Positions 12,166 to 23,789 of a DNA stretch of 64,000 nt are shown here, one piece after another; position 1 is the stretch's first letter, and every line of letters begins with the position of its first letter. Below the pieces are notes generated by a model, which was not told where the DNA came from, did no database searches, and worked only from the letters and a program-made list of their open reading frames with translations. Position numbers and translations under genes: made by a program. The stretch is from Helopsaltes ochotensis (Eukaryota; Chordata; Aves; Passeriformes; Locustellidae). The stretch spans positions 24,264 to 88,263 of the forward strand of contig VXBM01001620.1 of the NCBI GenBank assembly GCA_013400155.1. The letters run 5' to 3'.

Positions 12166-13369
12166 CCAACTTTTCCCTGCACGTCCCATGATATTTTTCT
12201 CGTCTTAAAAGTGGATTAAAAAAAAATCTCAAATGTTGACAGTGTTATATCGGCAAAGAGTGTTGGGAATCCCTAAATATTCTTACAGAGAATTCCCATC
12301 ATCTGGCCTTAGGGTGGAATGGGATGTCAGTTATGCCTTAAAAACAGATATTTCTTGTAAATCCATGGAGCACCCACTCCCTCACAGCTGCTTTAACAGC
12401 TGGGTGTGTGCCAGCAGAAGGCATTTCCCAGGTGGTGTGGAATATTTACGGGATTTGGGGAAAAGTCCTTTTAAGGACAGGTATGAGAAGCAGTTACTGA
12501 AAATTTTGGGGTTTCTCGTATTTCTAAGCAAAAAAGCAGCTTGTGAAACTGATCTGCAAATGTTTATTTATTCTGTAGTATATCCTAAAACCAGCTGTAT
12601 ATGAAATGAGTAAAATCATCCTGATCTGTGTTTTAAAGAGTGCTTTACCTTATGTCTGGATCCAGGATGGATCTACAGGAGAGCCAAGTACAAATTTTGG
12701 AAATCCCTGAATGTGTGTCTATACCAGACCACTAATCCCATTATTTTCATTCATTCGGAGAATTCCACGTTGTTGCTGGGATAAAATTACTTGAAATGGA
12801 ATGAACCCACATTATCTTACTTTATATAAAAATATTTTTGTATGTGCATATTTCACAATTTACCAATTTCACTGATTTACCCCTTTTATCCCCTGGCATT
12901 GTTGTGGGTTTTTCTCTCCTTTTTTCTGGAATTTGTAATAATTTCAGGCAATCCGTGTTTGTGGCATTAGGGAGCACCAGGGACACCACCAAACTTTGTT
13001 AGTGCAGCTCGGGAAGAAGACACAAGGATAATATTTCCTTCCCTTTTTAACCATCAGTCACTGCTCCGATGCGCCAACAAATTCATAACCTCCTCTGTAT
13101 TTGATTTTAAAAAAATAAACCCAACCAACTTTTGCTTTCCCCAGTTCAATAACTCCCTAGAAATGTGCTTTTATACAGTGTAGCTCATACAATCCTGCAC
13201 GGGCTTATAAATTGAAATCCCACTTTTTTCGGACGTTCCCGCCTGGATGACTGATGGCTGTGCGTATTTGCCATAAAATTTTAATTATGACAGAGTTATG
13301 AATCACTGCTCCCGCTGGTTAAAGTGCTAAAAAACGATGGGTTTGTTGTTTATTAAACTTGGGAGGGTG

Positions 13370-13473
13370 GAGGAGGAAAATGGGGAAGGCTTTGGAGGTG
13401 TGTGGGCTGCATCCCCGGCTCGGGTGTTTCCTCAGCAGCGGCCCTGGAGCGGATTTGGGATGTGCCCTTCCCT
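13370..13473. repeat. Dispersed duplicate, copy B (about 104 bp)
   Basis: Second copy of the segment at 10990-11092, in the same orientation and 2.3 kb away. It is not embedded in CR1, so this may be the source copy. Confidence 0.85.
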
Positions 13474-14469
13474 CCCTGGGCGCTGCTGTGCCCAGGGTGA
13501 CAAATGCCATTAATTTGATGGCTTGAAGCATCCCGAGGGTGTCCTGGCCAGGGGTTTGTGATCATCCCCTCCCTCGGGATCGGGGCTTTGGCTGTCGCCG
13601 CTCCTCCCCTTGGTGAGCAGGGGAGAAAACCGAGCTGTTCGCACGGGAGCACCAAATATTTGAAAAATATTAAGGGGCTGGAGCCAGAGCTGTGCAGAGC
13701 TTTTGCTGTAGCGAGGCTTTTATTAAAAGTGTCAGGTTTTGTTAGCAGTATCAGTGTGCTTCAGCACAAATTCCCTTAGAACTTCACAACGCTCGCTATT
13801 TCCCAATTTTTTTCCCCCGAATTTTAGGCGGCAAACGTGTGCAGCAGCCCCTGATCTATTTGGCACGGGAGGGGTTGCTTTAAACGACCCCACTTTGACT
13901 TTTTTCTGCCTTAAAATCAGCTTTATTTGCCTTCCCCTTTGGCCTGGCTGGCAGGGCAGGGCTTCTCCACGCAGACAGAGGAACAGCTTGGAGCGGTTGC
14001 GGGGCTGGAATCCCTGGGGGAATGATCCAGGCTGGGCTTTTCAGGGATGTGCTGCACAACAGGTTGATGCCATTTGGGCACGAGCAGGGAGAGCACCTGG
14101 GGGAATAGGGGATGGATGGGGGGAGCTGGGGCCTATTAGTGCTGCCCACTCCTGCCACAGGCTGGGGTAGGGCTAAATGAGTCTTAAAGGACAAAGCTGG
14201 GGATTAGAAAGTCCTTTATGGTTTGATCCGTGTGGAATTGGGCCTGGTAATAAGGAACGTCCCTGTTGCACTGTGAACAAAGGGAAAAAAATTCCAAAAT
14301 TTAAAATACTTGTCATTTATATTGTAATTTCGGGAGCAGCGTCTCATTTTTCTTTCTCATGGACGTGAAATGTTGTTTGACAGCGTATTCTATTTGCAAT
14401 TACTCATATTTAAATGTTTTAGTCAGCTGCTATGGAAAGAAACTTTTAACAACATAAATAAATAATTCT

Positions 14470-14522
14470 TGGAAGTTGGACTGGAATGGCCTTGAAGGTC
14501 TTTTCCAACCTTAATGATTCTG
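14470..14522 (+). mobile_element. CR1 3'-terminal fragment
   Basis: Short sense CR1 terminus: 'ttggactggaatggccttga', 'aggtcttttccaaccttaat', 'gattctgt'. Confidence 0.7.
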
Positions 14523-14934
14523 TTTGTTTATTTTTAGTAAATTAAGTTTAAAATCAAAGCTCAGCTTGATTATTCATTTCAACTTACTTAATATTTTTGT
14601 TAGCTTCAGTGAAAATAATGGATGTGTGCGTTCATGGTGTTTTTTTAATTGATTCAGCTGGTAGCAAAATTGTGAATGTTACTGTAAGAAAGGAAAATAG
14701 CAAAACGTGAAATACTAAGTATTAAATACTAAAAAAAAGATCAGTTTGCTGCTGTAAGGAGTCAATGGCACTTTTAGGAAATCCAATATAAAGCTGGGGT
14801 AGGATTAAAACCATTAACCCCGCTTGCCTCGCCCCCCTCCCTCCGAGCTGGGAATTTTCCATTAGAAAGGAGGGTTAGGGATCAATACGAAGATCTGTTG
14901 ATAATGTTATATTAATTAGAGTAATCAAACCCAC

Positions 14935-15295
14935 GCTTGGAGCGCGCCAGCTGCCGGGGAGAGGGAGCAGAGCCGAGTTCCCCGCGCTGTCCGTGGGCCA
15001 TTCCCAGCCGGAGCCGCCGCTCCGCTGCCCTCGCCTTGGCTTGGGGGGCAGCCGAGTGTCCCCAGCGCCGCTGCCCAGCGCTTCCCCGCCGGCAGCGCTG
15101 CAATTAAAGGCTGCAGCCGGCCTCGGTGGGGCTGCCCGGGCATCCATCAATCCAGCATCGATCGGGGGGCGCGGGCCAGGGCCCCGGAGAGCGCTGAGAG
15201 GCGGCCCCGGGACACGGGCGGGATGCGGGGCTGACCCGTGCCCAGCGCAGCCGGGTCTGAGCACCGGGGCTCAAACCGGCCTGGCCTGGGTGGTA
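14935..15295. promoter_or_regulatory. Orphan intronic CpG-rich block
   Basis: About 360 bp inside the large RSRC1 intron with very high GC and many CpG dinucleotides (for example 'cggagccgccgctccgctgc', 'atcgatcggggggcgcggg'), surrounded by AT-rich intron. It contains no CR1 and no tandem array, and the open frames on both strands have no recognisable product. It could be an alternative promoter, a noncoding-RNA promoter or a developmental CpG-island enhancer. The embedded 'gcaattaaag' and 'atccatcaatccagcatcga' motifs would fit the last option. Confidence 0.5.
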
Positions 15296-15512
15296 TCGAT
15301 TGGGGGGCTCTTCAGAGGAGTGGGAATCCAGTATCGGCAGGAAAATAGGGATTGAAGCACTTCAATGGGTTTTTTTGGAGATGGTTGTTATCCTGCTTGA
15401 GACGTTTGTACCAATTGGTAATAATGATCTTTTAATGTTATTTCCAGAAGTGTTACGATGGAAGTTATCTGGAAAAAAGGGATGATTTTTTTTTTTAAAG
15501 GATTTTTTTGTA

Positions 15513-15592
15513 GAATCCCTGAATGGTTTGGGTTGGATGGTATGTTAGAGACCATGCAGTTCCACCCTGTGCCACCTTCTGGTGGATGCCCC
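15513..15592 (-). mobile_element. CR1 3'-end fragment, left half of inverted pair
   Basis: Antisense CR1 end: 'gaatccctgaatggtttggg' and 'ttggatggtatgttagagac', then 'ccatgcagttccaccctgtg'. It abuts a sense CR1 end at 15593. Confidence 0.75.
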
Positions 15593-15722
15593 ATCCCTGG
15601 CAGTGTCCAGGCTGGATGGGGTTTGGAGCACCTGGGACAGTGGAAGGTGTCCTGCCCACGGCAGGGGCTGGCCCTGGATGGGATTTAAGGTCCTGTCCAA
15701 CCCAAACCATTCCAGGTTCTAT
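15593..15722 (+). mobile_element. CR1 3'-end fragment, right half of inverted pair
   Basis: Sense CR1 end: 'ccctggcagtgtccaggctg', 'cctgggacagtggaaggtgt', 'taaggtcctgtccaacccaa', 'accattccaggttctatg'. Together with the left half it forms an inverted repeat with both 3' tails facing outward. Confidence 0.85.
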
Positions 15723-16990
15723 GCTTGGGCGACTGGGCAGTGCAATTAGAAGTGTGATTAACACAATTCATTAAAAAGCACAAATTCCATATAAAAGATA
15801 CCCGGACATCCCGTGGGTGCACGTACGAGTCCAGAGCCACGTTCCTTTTGCTGGATGAAGGATGATGGGCCTCAGGTGGTGCTCTGCTGCCACTCCCACA
15901 GTTATGTGCATTCCCTTCCCTCGTGGTTAAAACCATTCCAATGAGGTTTTAATATTTCAAATAATTTCTGTTTCCTAAGGAGGAGAGAAATGCCCTCTTG
16001 AAGTACTTCCCCGAGCTCTCCCATCCCAAGTTAAAGCTGCCTAAACCTAATTGGAGGAAGTTTATGGAAGTTCTGGTGTTGAATAAGGCTGCTTATTTAT
16101 TACTTTGCTACAGCTTTATACAAATATATGGATGCACATGTGTCTGAGGGAAAATTACGCTGTCCAGACTTACGAGAGCCAGTTGGAATCTCTCAAGGTT
16201 GCAGATGAGCAGCAGAAATGCACGTGTATATTATCAGCTCCGTGCCCTTGGTGGTGACTTCCTCACTGACGACAAATCTTTCTTCGCTCCTCTCCTGGAA
16301 ATCGGTGCTTTGGTGGTTTTCCCACTTGGATTTGTCTGTTTTCCCACTTGCTCTAATGGGCTCTACTCGGACTTTTAGAAACAAGCGTTTATTTGAAATA
16401 CATCAAGAAACGCAGCACTTCAGAAAAACGTCTGATACCCCAAATTCCTTCCTGAATTATTGAAGCGCCGCTGCAGCAAGCTGTTTACTCAGGGATGTTC
16501 AGCCTGGTGTGTAGTAGGGGTGTAGTTTTCTTTTAATGCAGTTATTGAATTCCAACCCACAGAGCCTCTGGCGGGGTTCCAGGAGCGCTCTGCCGCGCCG
16601 AGCGAAGATAAATTGTTTGTTTTCAGCAGCATTTCTTCATCACTTCATCTGCAATGAAATTTTACAGCCAGCCACTGAATATTTAAGCAATATATTTACC
16701 TCTTTTATCCTGGGGGAGTATTTAATGAGGCTGAGTACAGTAAATGATTATAGGAGTTAAGGGTACAAGCTGGGAACGTGGAGTTTCCCATCCTTTTTTT
16801 CCGCCGGGATGAGCTCCCAAGGCTGCCGGGCTGTAATCGAGTGTGTGCTGGCATCGGCTGTAAGTCTTCCCCACAAATCTTTCCTGGACACACACTCCCC
16901 CTTTTGGTGCCAGATGTCAGCTTCTTTTGCCTGCCTGTCTCATGATTCCGCAGTTCCGGCACGGTAAATCCTGGGACTTCGCTGCGCTTC

Positions 16991-17188
16991 CACCTCCAAG
17001 TTTTCCACTTCCAAATTTTTCACCTCCAAGTTTTCCACTTCCACATTTTTCACCTCCAAGTTTTCCACTTCCACATTTTTCACCTCCAAGTTTTCCACTT
17101 CCAAATTTTTCACCTCCAAGTTTTCCACTTCCAAATTTTTCACCTCCAAGTTTTCCACTTCCACATTTTTCGCCTCCAAGTTTTCCAC
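16991..17188. repeat. 30-bp minisatellite, about 6.6 copies
   Basis: Units start at 16991, 17021, 17051, 17081, 17111, 17141 and 17171. The first half of the unit is 'cacctccaagttttccac' and the second half is 'ttccaaattttt' or 'ttccacattttt'. Because 30 is divisible by three, both strands read open through it, which produces spurious repetitive frames. Confidence 0.97.
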
Positions 17189-18721
17189 CTCATCCTTTTC
17201 TGATTTCCCCCGTGCCCCCGTTCAGCACTTTTGTGAGTGAACACTCCTTGGTGCTAATATTCTTAATTTCTTTAACCATGTGTTGGTGTTTATGGGCTTA
17301 CAGGTTTTGAAAAAAAAAAACTTTAAAAAGTGCTTTTTGATCTTTTTTTGTATTTTGTTGCTTCACAAAAGTTTTTTTAATTAACGTTGTGGTCAAAGTG
17401 GGAAAGGATCGTACACAGGGCAAACAGATTTCCTTCTTTCTTCACAAAAACCCTCTAAAATGCTTCCTTGCACCACTCTTTGAATATTAATCGTGCTCCA
17501 TTCTTGATCACAGCTCAAACAGGAGCTGCTCACACAGCTTCCTCCCTTATGTTTTCACTCCTGGTGTTTTTTATTGGGTTGGAAAAGAGGAGGTGGGAAT
17601 TCCCGGAGCCCTCCCGAGGCGCTGTGGCCTCTCAGAGCTGCTCCCCGTGATCAGCCCCGCGTGCTCCGTGCTTTATTGCTTCCTTTCCACGGCCACGTGA
17701 GTTGTCATCCGCTGGATTTTCACTTAACGTGGCCGCTCCTGACGTCGGGAAATTGGCAGATGAAAGGAGGGCTCGTTTGGAATCGAAGTTTTGGGAGTGG
17801 ATTTTTCAAGTTTGCTGACAAGCTGTCAGGCTGAATTCTGCCCTCACCCCAGAACGAAAAGCTGACTGTCACGGCCAATCTGCAGCCTGCTATGACAATT
17901 GTATTTGAGGCACCGTGCCATTTTTTTCCCCCCAGAAATCATTTAAATAATCTGTCTTAGCGGTTACATTTTAAGCAAGGAAGTGTTTTTTGAATGAAAA
18001 TGATTTATTTGTGGAATTAAACGGCGGAGCTGGTAGGTTTTCATGTGAAGGTACGTGGGTAGAACAAGGTCAAGGTGGTTTCTTTGCAGTGGGTGGTGGA
18101 GCTGAGGGGCTGGCAGATCCCAGGAGGATTGAGTGTTTCCTGGGAGGTGGGATGGGACACGGTCCCTGGAGCTGCAGGGCTGGGCTGGGCTCTGCAGAGC
18201 CAAGGGCTGAGAGCCCCATGGGAAAGGGAGCACTGAGGAGGAAGAAAGCAGCCTAAATTTATCCTTCACAATTTGGGTGGTGGTTTTGAAAGCATTTGTT
18301 CCATCGAGACTGCAGGCCCTGGGCAGGGACACCTCCCAAACCCCAACCCCATCCCACCTGGCTTTTTCTTCACCTGCTCACCAGATCCGTGACAGCCCTG
18401 CCCATTGTCCTCTCCTTTCTCCACCCATGGTGTGCCAGGGGGAAAGAAACAGCCATGGAAAGAATACTGTCTTAAAAGCAATTTAAATAAATTGAATCAA
18501 ATTGGGTTTTTCATAGGGATCACGTCTTGGTTTTCCAGTTTGTGCTGGGAATTATTCCTGAAGGATATAGCAGTAAGAGCATTCTTTACTCCATCAATTT
18601 TTATATATTTTTTAATCAATAATTTTTTTCTCCTGGATGTTGCTGCTTCTTCTGCCTCAGTAGTTTAGGGGAAGGTTTGACTCCAGGCCATCCTTTTACT
18701 TTCCCTAGCCCTTCATTTCTT

Positions 18722-19017
18722 GAGGAAGAGGAAGCTCTTCCTTCCTCACCAGCTGGAGGAAATGGCCTCAAGTTGCACTGGGGGAAGTCTGGATTAGATT
18801 TGAGGAAAAACTTCTTCCTGGGAAAGGTGGTCAGGCTTTGGAAGGAGCTGCCCAGGGAAGTGGTGGAGTCTCCATCCCTGGAAGCATTCAGAGAAGGCGT
18901 GGATGTGGCACTTGGGGACAGGGTTAGTGGTGCCCCTGGCAGTGCTGCAGCAACAGTTGGACTGGATGATCTCAGAGGGCTTTTCCAGCCCCAATGATTT
19001 CCTGATTCTGTGATTCC
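18722..19017 (+). mobile_element. CR1 LINE 3' end (about 295 bp)
   Basis: Classic sense CR1 3' region: 'ggctcaagttgcactg'-type block, 'aaaaacttcttcctgggaaa', 'ggtggtcaggctttggaagg', 'agctgcccagggaagtggtg', 'gagtctccatccctggaagc', then 'ttggactggatgatctcaga' and the terminal 'gattctgtgattc'. It belongs to an older CR1 subfamily than the 'cctgggacagtgggaggtg' copies. Confidence 0.92.
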
Positions 19018-20194
19018 CACTCCTCTCCCCATAAAGAAACTCGCCTGGAAGGTGCCATTTAAACACTTCTGTTGGAATCACTGAAATATTCCGGGAACTG
19101 ATCTCCCCAAGACTAAATATCCAAAGGCACTAGAACCACATCCAGTTCCCTGTTTTCCTGAGCTGGGTGCGGGCTGGGGGAGCAGATCCCAGGTGAGGCA
19201 TGACTTGGTGAGGAGATGTTGAAGTGGATAACGTGCAGCCTTTTCTGGGATGGAAACGAATCCTTGGGATATTTAACAGCAGCCCCTGCAATGAGTCAGA
19301 AGCCACGGAAGCCAATTAATCCTTGGTGTTAGACCTTATTTAGGTTGGATTTTTCCTCCAGCGTGTGTTTGGGGGGGAAACGGTGGGAGAAAGAAAGAAA
19401 TTAGGGATGCATTAAATAATGGATGAATGTACCTAGCCAAGATCTGCTGATTAAGTCTTCTTTAGGATTATTATTATGAACGGGGAGTGCCAGATCCTCA
19501 GCTGGAGTAAATGGCCTTGGCTCGGCTCAAGTCAGTGGAATTGTGCCAGCTTGAATTCACTGAGGATCTGGCCCTTAATTCTGGAAAAGGAGGATATTTG
19601 GGGAGGAGGAGGATGGGGGCTGTGAGAAGTTTGGTGGTGGGAACACTGTTTTCCCGGTAAAACCAGGGAAAAAATGTAAATGACGATTCTTTTGAATTTA
19701 GTAATGAGATTCGAGGAACTGCTTGATGTGATTTCATTAGCTGGAAATGACTCCTCCTCCAAGTAGCTGCATCTGAACCCCCTGCATGTAGGAAGGGAAA
19801 TAGGCATGGAAAATGTGGTGGTTTATTTAATTTTGTGGGTGATTGTCTCTTGCACCAGTGTTTCTGCCACTCCTACCTAAAAAAAATGGCCTCAGTGGCC
19901 ATCACGTGTTCACTGGGAGGAAATAGGAATAAATAGAGTTGATTGTGGAAATCTGTTTCCCACTCTGCTTTTCCACCAGGAGTGAAGTGGGCTGTAATTT
20001 CAGATGGCAGCGATTTCAAATCCAACCTGGGATCTCATCTGGCCGCATTTTAGAAAGTATCAACAAATCAGATTGCAAAGCTGCTAATTTGGTGATTGCT
20101 TAAAAATACCCCTAACCAACAATCTATTTCCATAGCAAAGGAAATGCACATTGTTCAACGATACCTTAAAGTACGGTGTTTGACCCTCTAGAGT

Positions 20195-20525
20195 GGACTC
20201 AAAAAAACCACTTTTTAAAGTGGAATATCTTGGAAGAACTAAAAATAACAACACGAAACAAGTTTTTTAATATTCTTAATTCCTGACCATAGAATTAATT
20301 TCTCAGTCAGAGGGGGCATGGCTTTTTCATCATTCTCCAGTCCTATAAAATCCAATGTTGGACCATTTAACCACATTCATAAAAACCAAAAACCCACCTT
20401 TTTGAGGGGGATATCTCGGAAGGCCTAAAAGTAACATCACGGAACAAGTTTGTTACATTCCTAATTGTTCTGACCACAGAATTAATTTTGCCAGCCAAAG
20501 GTGGGGTGGCAGGGCTTTTTTTTCA
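20195..20525. repeat. Diverged tandem duplication (two copies, about 190 bp apart)
   Basis: Copy 1 (about 20205-20335) and copy 2 (about 20397-20525) share an ordered series of blocks: 'gatatct.ggaag..ctaaaa.taaca.cacg.aacaagtt', then 'attc.taatt', 'ctgacca.agaattaatttt', and a final 'ggc.gggctttttcatc'-type block. Identity looks near 75-80 percent. It is not recognisable as CR1. Confidence 0.75.
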
Positions 20526-20559
20526 TCCCTCCCAGCCTCGGAATATTCAGCGTGTCACA

Positions 20560-20935
20560 GATGTTCATGAATAATGTCCATTTAGAAGCGTTGGCAGCGA
20601 GCTGGCGAGATGAATGAAATGTTGGGGGGATCTGACAGGCAGCACGCTGCTTTGTGATCATTCCAAAGTTCTAATAATCTCCCTCACCTTCCCTGCCTGC
20701 CTCTAATGAAAGAGAATAGGTGATTGCACCTCGGGCTATGTTCTGCGCCTAATGACTCCTCCAAAGGCGGATTTATGGAGAAAAAATTAACTTTGAATGA
20801 GGATTGAATTGGCCCTGACAGCCTGATAGACTGTGACACAGATTCTGTGGCAAAACAGACGTAGCCCTAATTGATTATCAATATTTTAAGCAAAGTGATG
20901 AAAATAAGCATTAAGTGATGAGAAAGGCAGTCTTA
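20560..20935. other. Candidate conserved noncoding block (possible enhancer)
   Basis: Unique sequence with a dense mix of motifs: 'gaacttt'-like and 'taatga' cores, 'cctaatgactcctccaaag', 'gccctaattgattatcaat', 'gataagcattaagtgatgag'-like. It contains no repeat and no coding frame. It resembles deeply conserved vertebrate enhancers in texture, but alignment would be needed. Confidence 0.35.
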
Positions 20936-22009
20936 ATACAGTCGGCAGTCACCGGGACCCGGGAAGTCTTTGGGGAGGTCGGCCCCGCTCTCCGGAACGG
21001 GATTTTAGCTGTCAGCTCTTCCCTCTCCCTGCCCGGCACCCCCGTGTCCCTTTCCAGCCCCTTCCCCTCCGCATTCCTGCCCGGCATGTTAATATTCCTG
21101 GCGAGGATGAGCTCTGCCTCTCTGCAGAGGAGTTGGTTTCGTGTTTAACCCGTGTGGGCTCGGGAGCCGCTGGGGCCGTTCCGCGGGATCGCCGATGCTC
21201 TCCCTCTCCTGCTGGGCTCCCTCCCGGCCCTGTGCCGCTCCTGGCCGGCAGGTGAGCCCCAGGCTGCTTCCCGAGGATGGGAACAGTGGAAGGAACCGGG
21301 GCAGGATTGCCTGGTTGGTGGGAAAGGGTTCATCTTAATCATTGTCTTGGTTGTACCCAATGTAAACGGTTATCTTGGTCACGCCAAATAACTGCAAATG
21401 TCTGGGTCGTGCTTTGGAATAAGACAAGGTTTGGGTTTTGCCTGTGGTTTTTCCCTCAGGTTGCATATGACTGGATATATTTTCTACCAAAAATACATTT
21501 AATATTTGGGAGAGCCCTCATGGCTGTGAGCCAGGCACTCGTCAGCTGTGCCGTAACAGGACGTTTATCCCAAAATAGGGAATATTTTCCAAAAGGACCA
21601 AGGGAAGGGAGCTGAGCAGGAACGCTGCTGAAGAGGTGAGAAACAGCATTCGTACACCAGGAGGAATCAGTGAGATAACCTCTCCCTCCCGAACACTGGA
21701 TGTGTTCCCCCAGGAATTTGGAGAAGCTTGAAACAGCCAGATTTGGGCTTTGGGGGATTTGTGAGCGTGACTGGCAGAGCTGGGGAGGGGGCAGTGACCT
21801 CCTCCCTCACCCCCATGCTCAGGCCTCTCCAATATCTGTAATTAGAGCCTGGTTAATGAAGTTACGGGGCAGGAGCAGCAGAGCTTCCCCTGTTTGGGAA
21901 TCGTGGCGTTTCTCCTGCCATTAGGGCTGGTGGGAGCTCCCCTGGCACTGAGGGGTCCATGGCCCTGAGGGACTGGGCAAGTGACCACCCAAAACGTGGA
22001 TTTGTGGAA

Positions 22010-22095
22010 TCACAGAATTCCGTGGGTTCACAGGATCACGGGTTAATAAAATCACACACTCATTTAGGCTGGGAAAGCCCTCTAAGGCCTCCAGG
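22010..22095 (-). mobile_element. CR1 3'-terminal fragment
   Basis: Antisense end of the 'gaatcacagaatcatttagg...gaaaagacctct' type: 'gaatcacagaattccgtgg', 'catttaggctgggaaagccc', 'tctaaggcct'. Confidence 0.7.
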
Positions 22096-23017
22096 AATGT
22101 CGGTGGTGGTTAAATTTTGGGTGAGATGTTACTAAAGGCAAAAACACAGAAAAGCAGCTTAAATCTGGGGTGATAAAAATGTGTGTGGTGGTGGTGGGTG
22201 TCGCTTTTCCTCTGGAGCTCAGAATTGCTGCTCCTCGTGTTCCTGTCAGAGGAATTTTCTGAGCAAGTGGTTGTTTGGAGTTTGTGCTGGAATCTGTCGG
22301 ATGGATAACACATAATTTTACACGTCAGCCTATGAATATTCAGCAGAGAGGATTTCCACAAGCCTTGATAAATTTAATATACCAGAGAAAAATAGCATGT
22401 AAATTAAACAGGGCCTTGTAAATTAATAATGGATTGCACTTGTATTTTTATATGTGAGCTGACTGAATATTTTATAAGTGCAAAAATGTTTGTGTTTAAA
22501 AAAAGAAAGGTGAAGTCTTTCTGATGAGCACTGTGGATGGTTGGCTGCATTTTAAATGGGATGTCCATGTGTGTTTTTACAGTCTCTGGGCTTTCTTTTC
22601 CTCAAACACTTCTTGTATTTTCAACTTGGAGCGGTTGGACAGTCCACAATTATGTTGAATTAATTTATTTTTCCAGACCTCTTGTGGTTTGCAGTTGTGG
22701 GTGTTCTGACACTCCTGTCTTTTTAATTTTGACAGGAAAATGAAAATCTCCTTAGTGAAGGGCTGAGTCTTTTCCATGCACCTTCCCTGCTTCTCCCATG
22801 CACTGGGAGAGGGCTCTGCTGCAGGGGCTCCTCCACACTTTCCAAAATTCCCTTTCCATCCCCAAAACATCTTCTGCCCTGTTTCTACCTTGGAAAAATT
22901 CACCTGGTTTTCCTGGCTTCTCTTCACGAGCAGCTTTGCTTGGAATAATTTCACCATCAGGGAGTGACTCTGCCTCCCAAACCTGCAGCACTTCCACCAG
23001 CCCAGGGCTTCCAGGGA

Positions 23018-23088
23018 ATCGTGGAATTGCTCAGCTTGGAAAAGCCCTCTCAGACCACCAAATCCAACCCTTAAGTCATCAGTATCTT
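23018..23088 (-). mobile_element. CR1 3'-terminal fragment
   Basis: Antisense end: 'ggaatcgtggaattgctcag', 'cttggaaaagccctctcaga', 'ccaccaaatccaacccttaa'. It lies 115 bp before the polypurine tract. Confidence 0.7.
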
Positions 23089-23204
23089 TTAATGTTGTTT
23101 AATTGCAGCTTGGTTTGAGAAAAGTGAATCTCTTTTAGGGCTTTTAATAGCACTTGGGCAGTGAACAGTGTATTTTCTGTATAATAATAATAATAACAGC
23201 ATTG

Positions 23205-23541
23205 GGGAGGAAAGGAAGAAGAAAAGAAGAAGAGAAGGGAGAAGAAGGAGAAGAGGAAGGAGAAGAAAATGAGAAGAAAAGGAGAAGAAAAGGAGGAGGA
23301 GAAGGGGAAGGAGGAGAAGAAGAGGAAGGAGAAGAGAAGGAGAAGAAAAGGAGGAGGAGAAGGAGGAGAAGAGGAAGGAGAAGAGAAGGAAGAAGAAAAG
23401 GAGGAGGAGAAGGAGGAGGAGATGGAGGAGAAGAGGAAGGAGAAGAGAAGGAAGAAGAAAAGGAGGAGGAGAAGGAGGAGAAGAGGAAGGAGAAGAGAAG
23501 GAAGAAGAGAAGAAAAGGAGAAGGAGAGAAAGAAGAAGGAT
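23205..23541. repeat. Polypurine tract (337 bp, only two non-purines)
   Basis: Pure A/G on the + strand from 23205 to 23541, except T at 23270 and 23423. It is built from GGAGAAG/GGAGGA subunits, with a longer near-repeat ('gaagaaaaggaggaggagaa') recurring roughly every 50-65 bp. Mirror-symmetric purine tracts of this kind can form triplex (H-) DNA. The long Glu/Lys or Ser/Pro/Leu frames across it are artefacts of composition. Confidence 0.97.
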
Positions 23542-23789
23542 GGACACAATCCTGTGCCGGGATCTCCAGGATGACCCTGCTGGAGCTGGGAGCTTGAACC
23601 ACTTGACCCCCGGTGGTTGCCCCCAGCCTGGCCCATTCTGGGCAAAAACGACAGGAAATGGGAAATGTTTGAAGAGAACCCTCGGCGTTAAATCCTGAAA
23701 GCAGCTCAGAGTTTCTGTGTTGGTCGTGGTGGACGGAGCCCTGTGAGCTCGGGACCCACCGCTCTGGAGAGCTATGGGATGAGTGAAAT

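Noticed and set aside
18316..18360. Possible further CR1 scrap ('ctgggcagggacacctccca')
   Set aside because: Only about 20 bp fit and the flanks do not. Too short to call.
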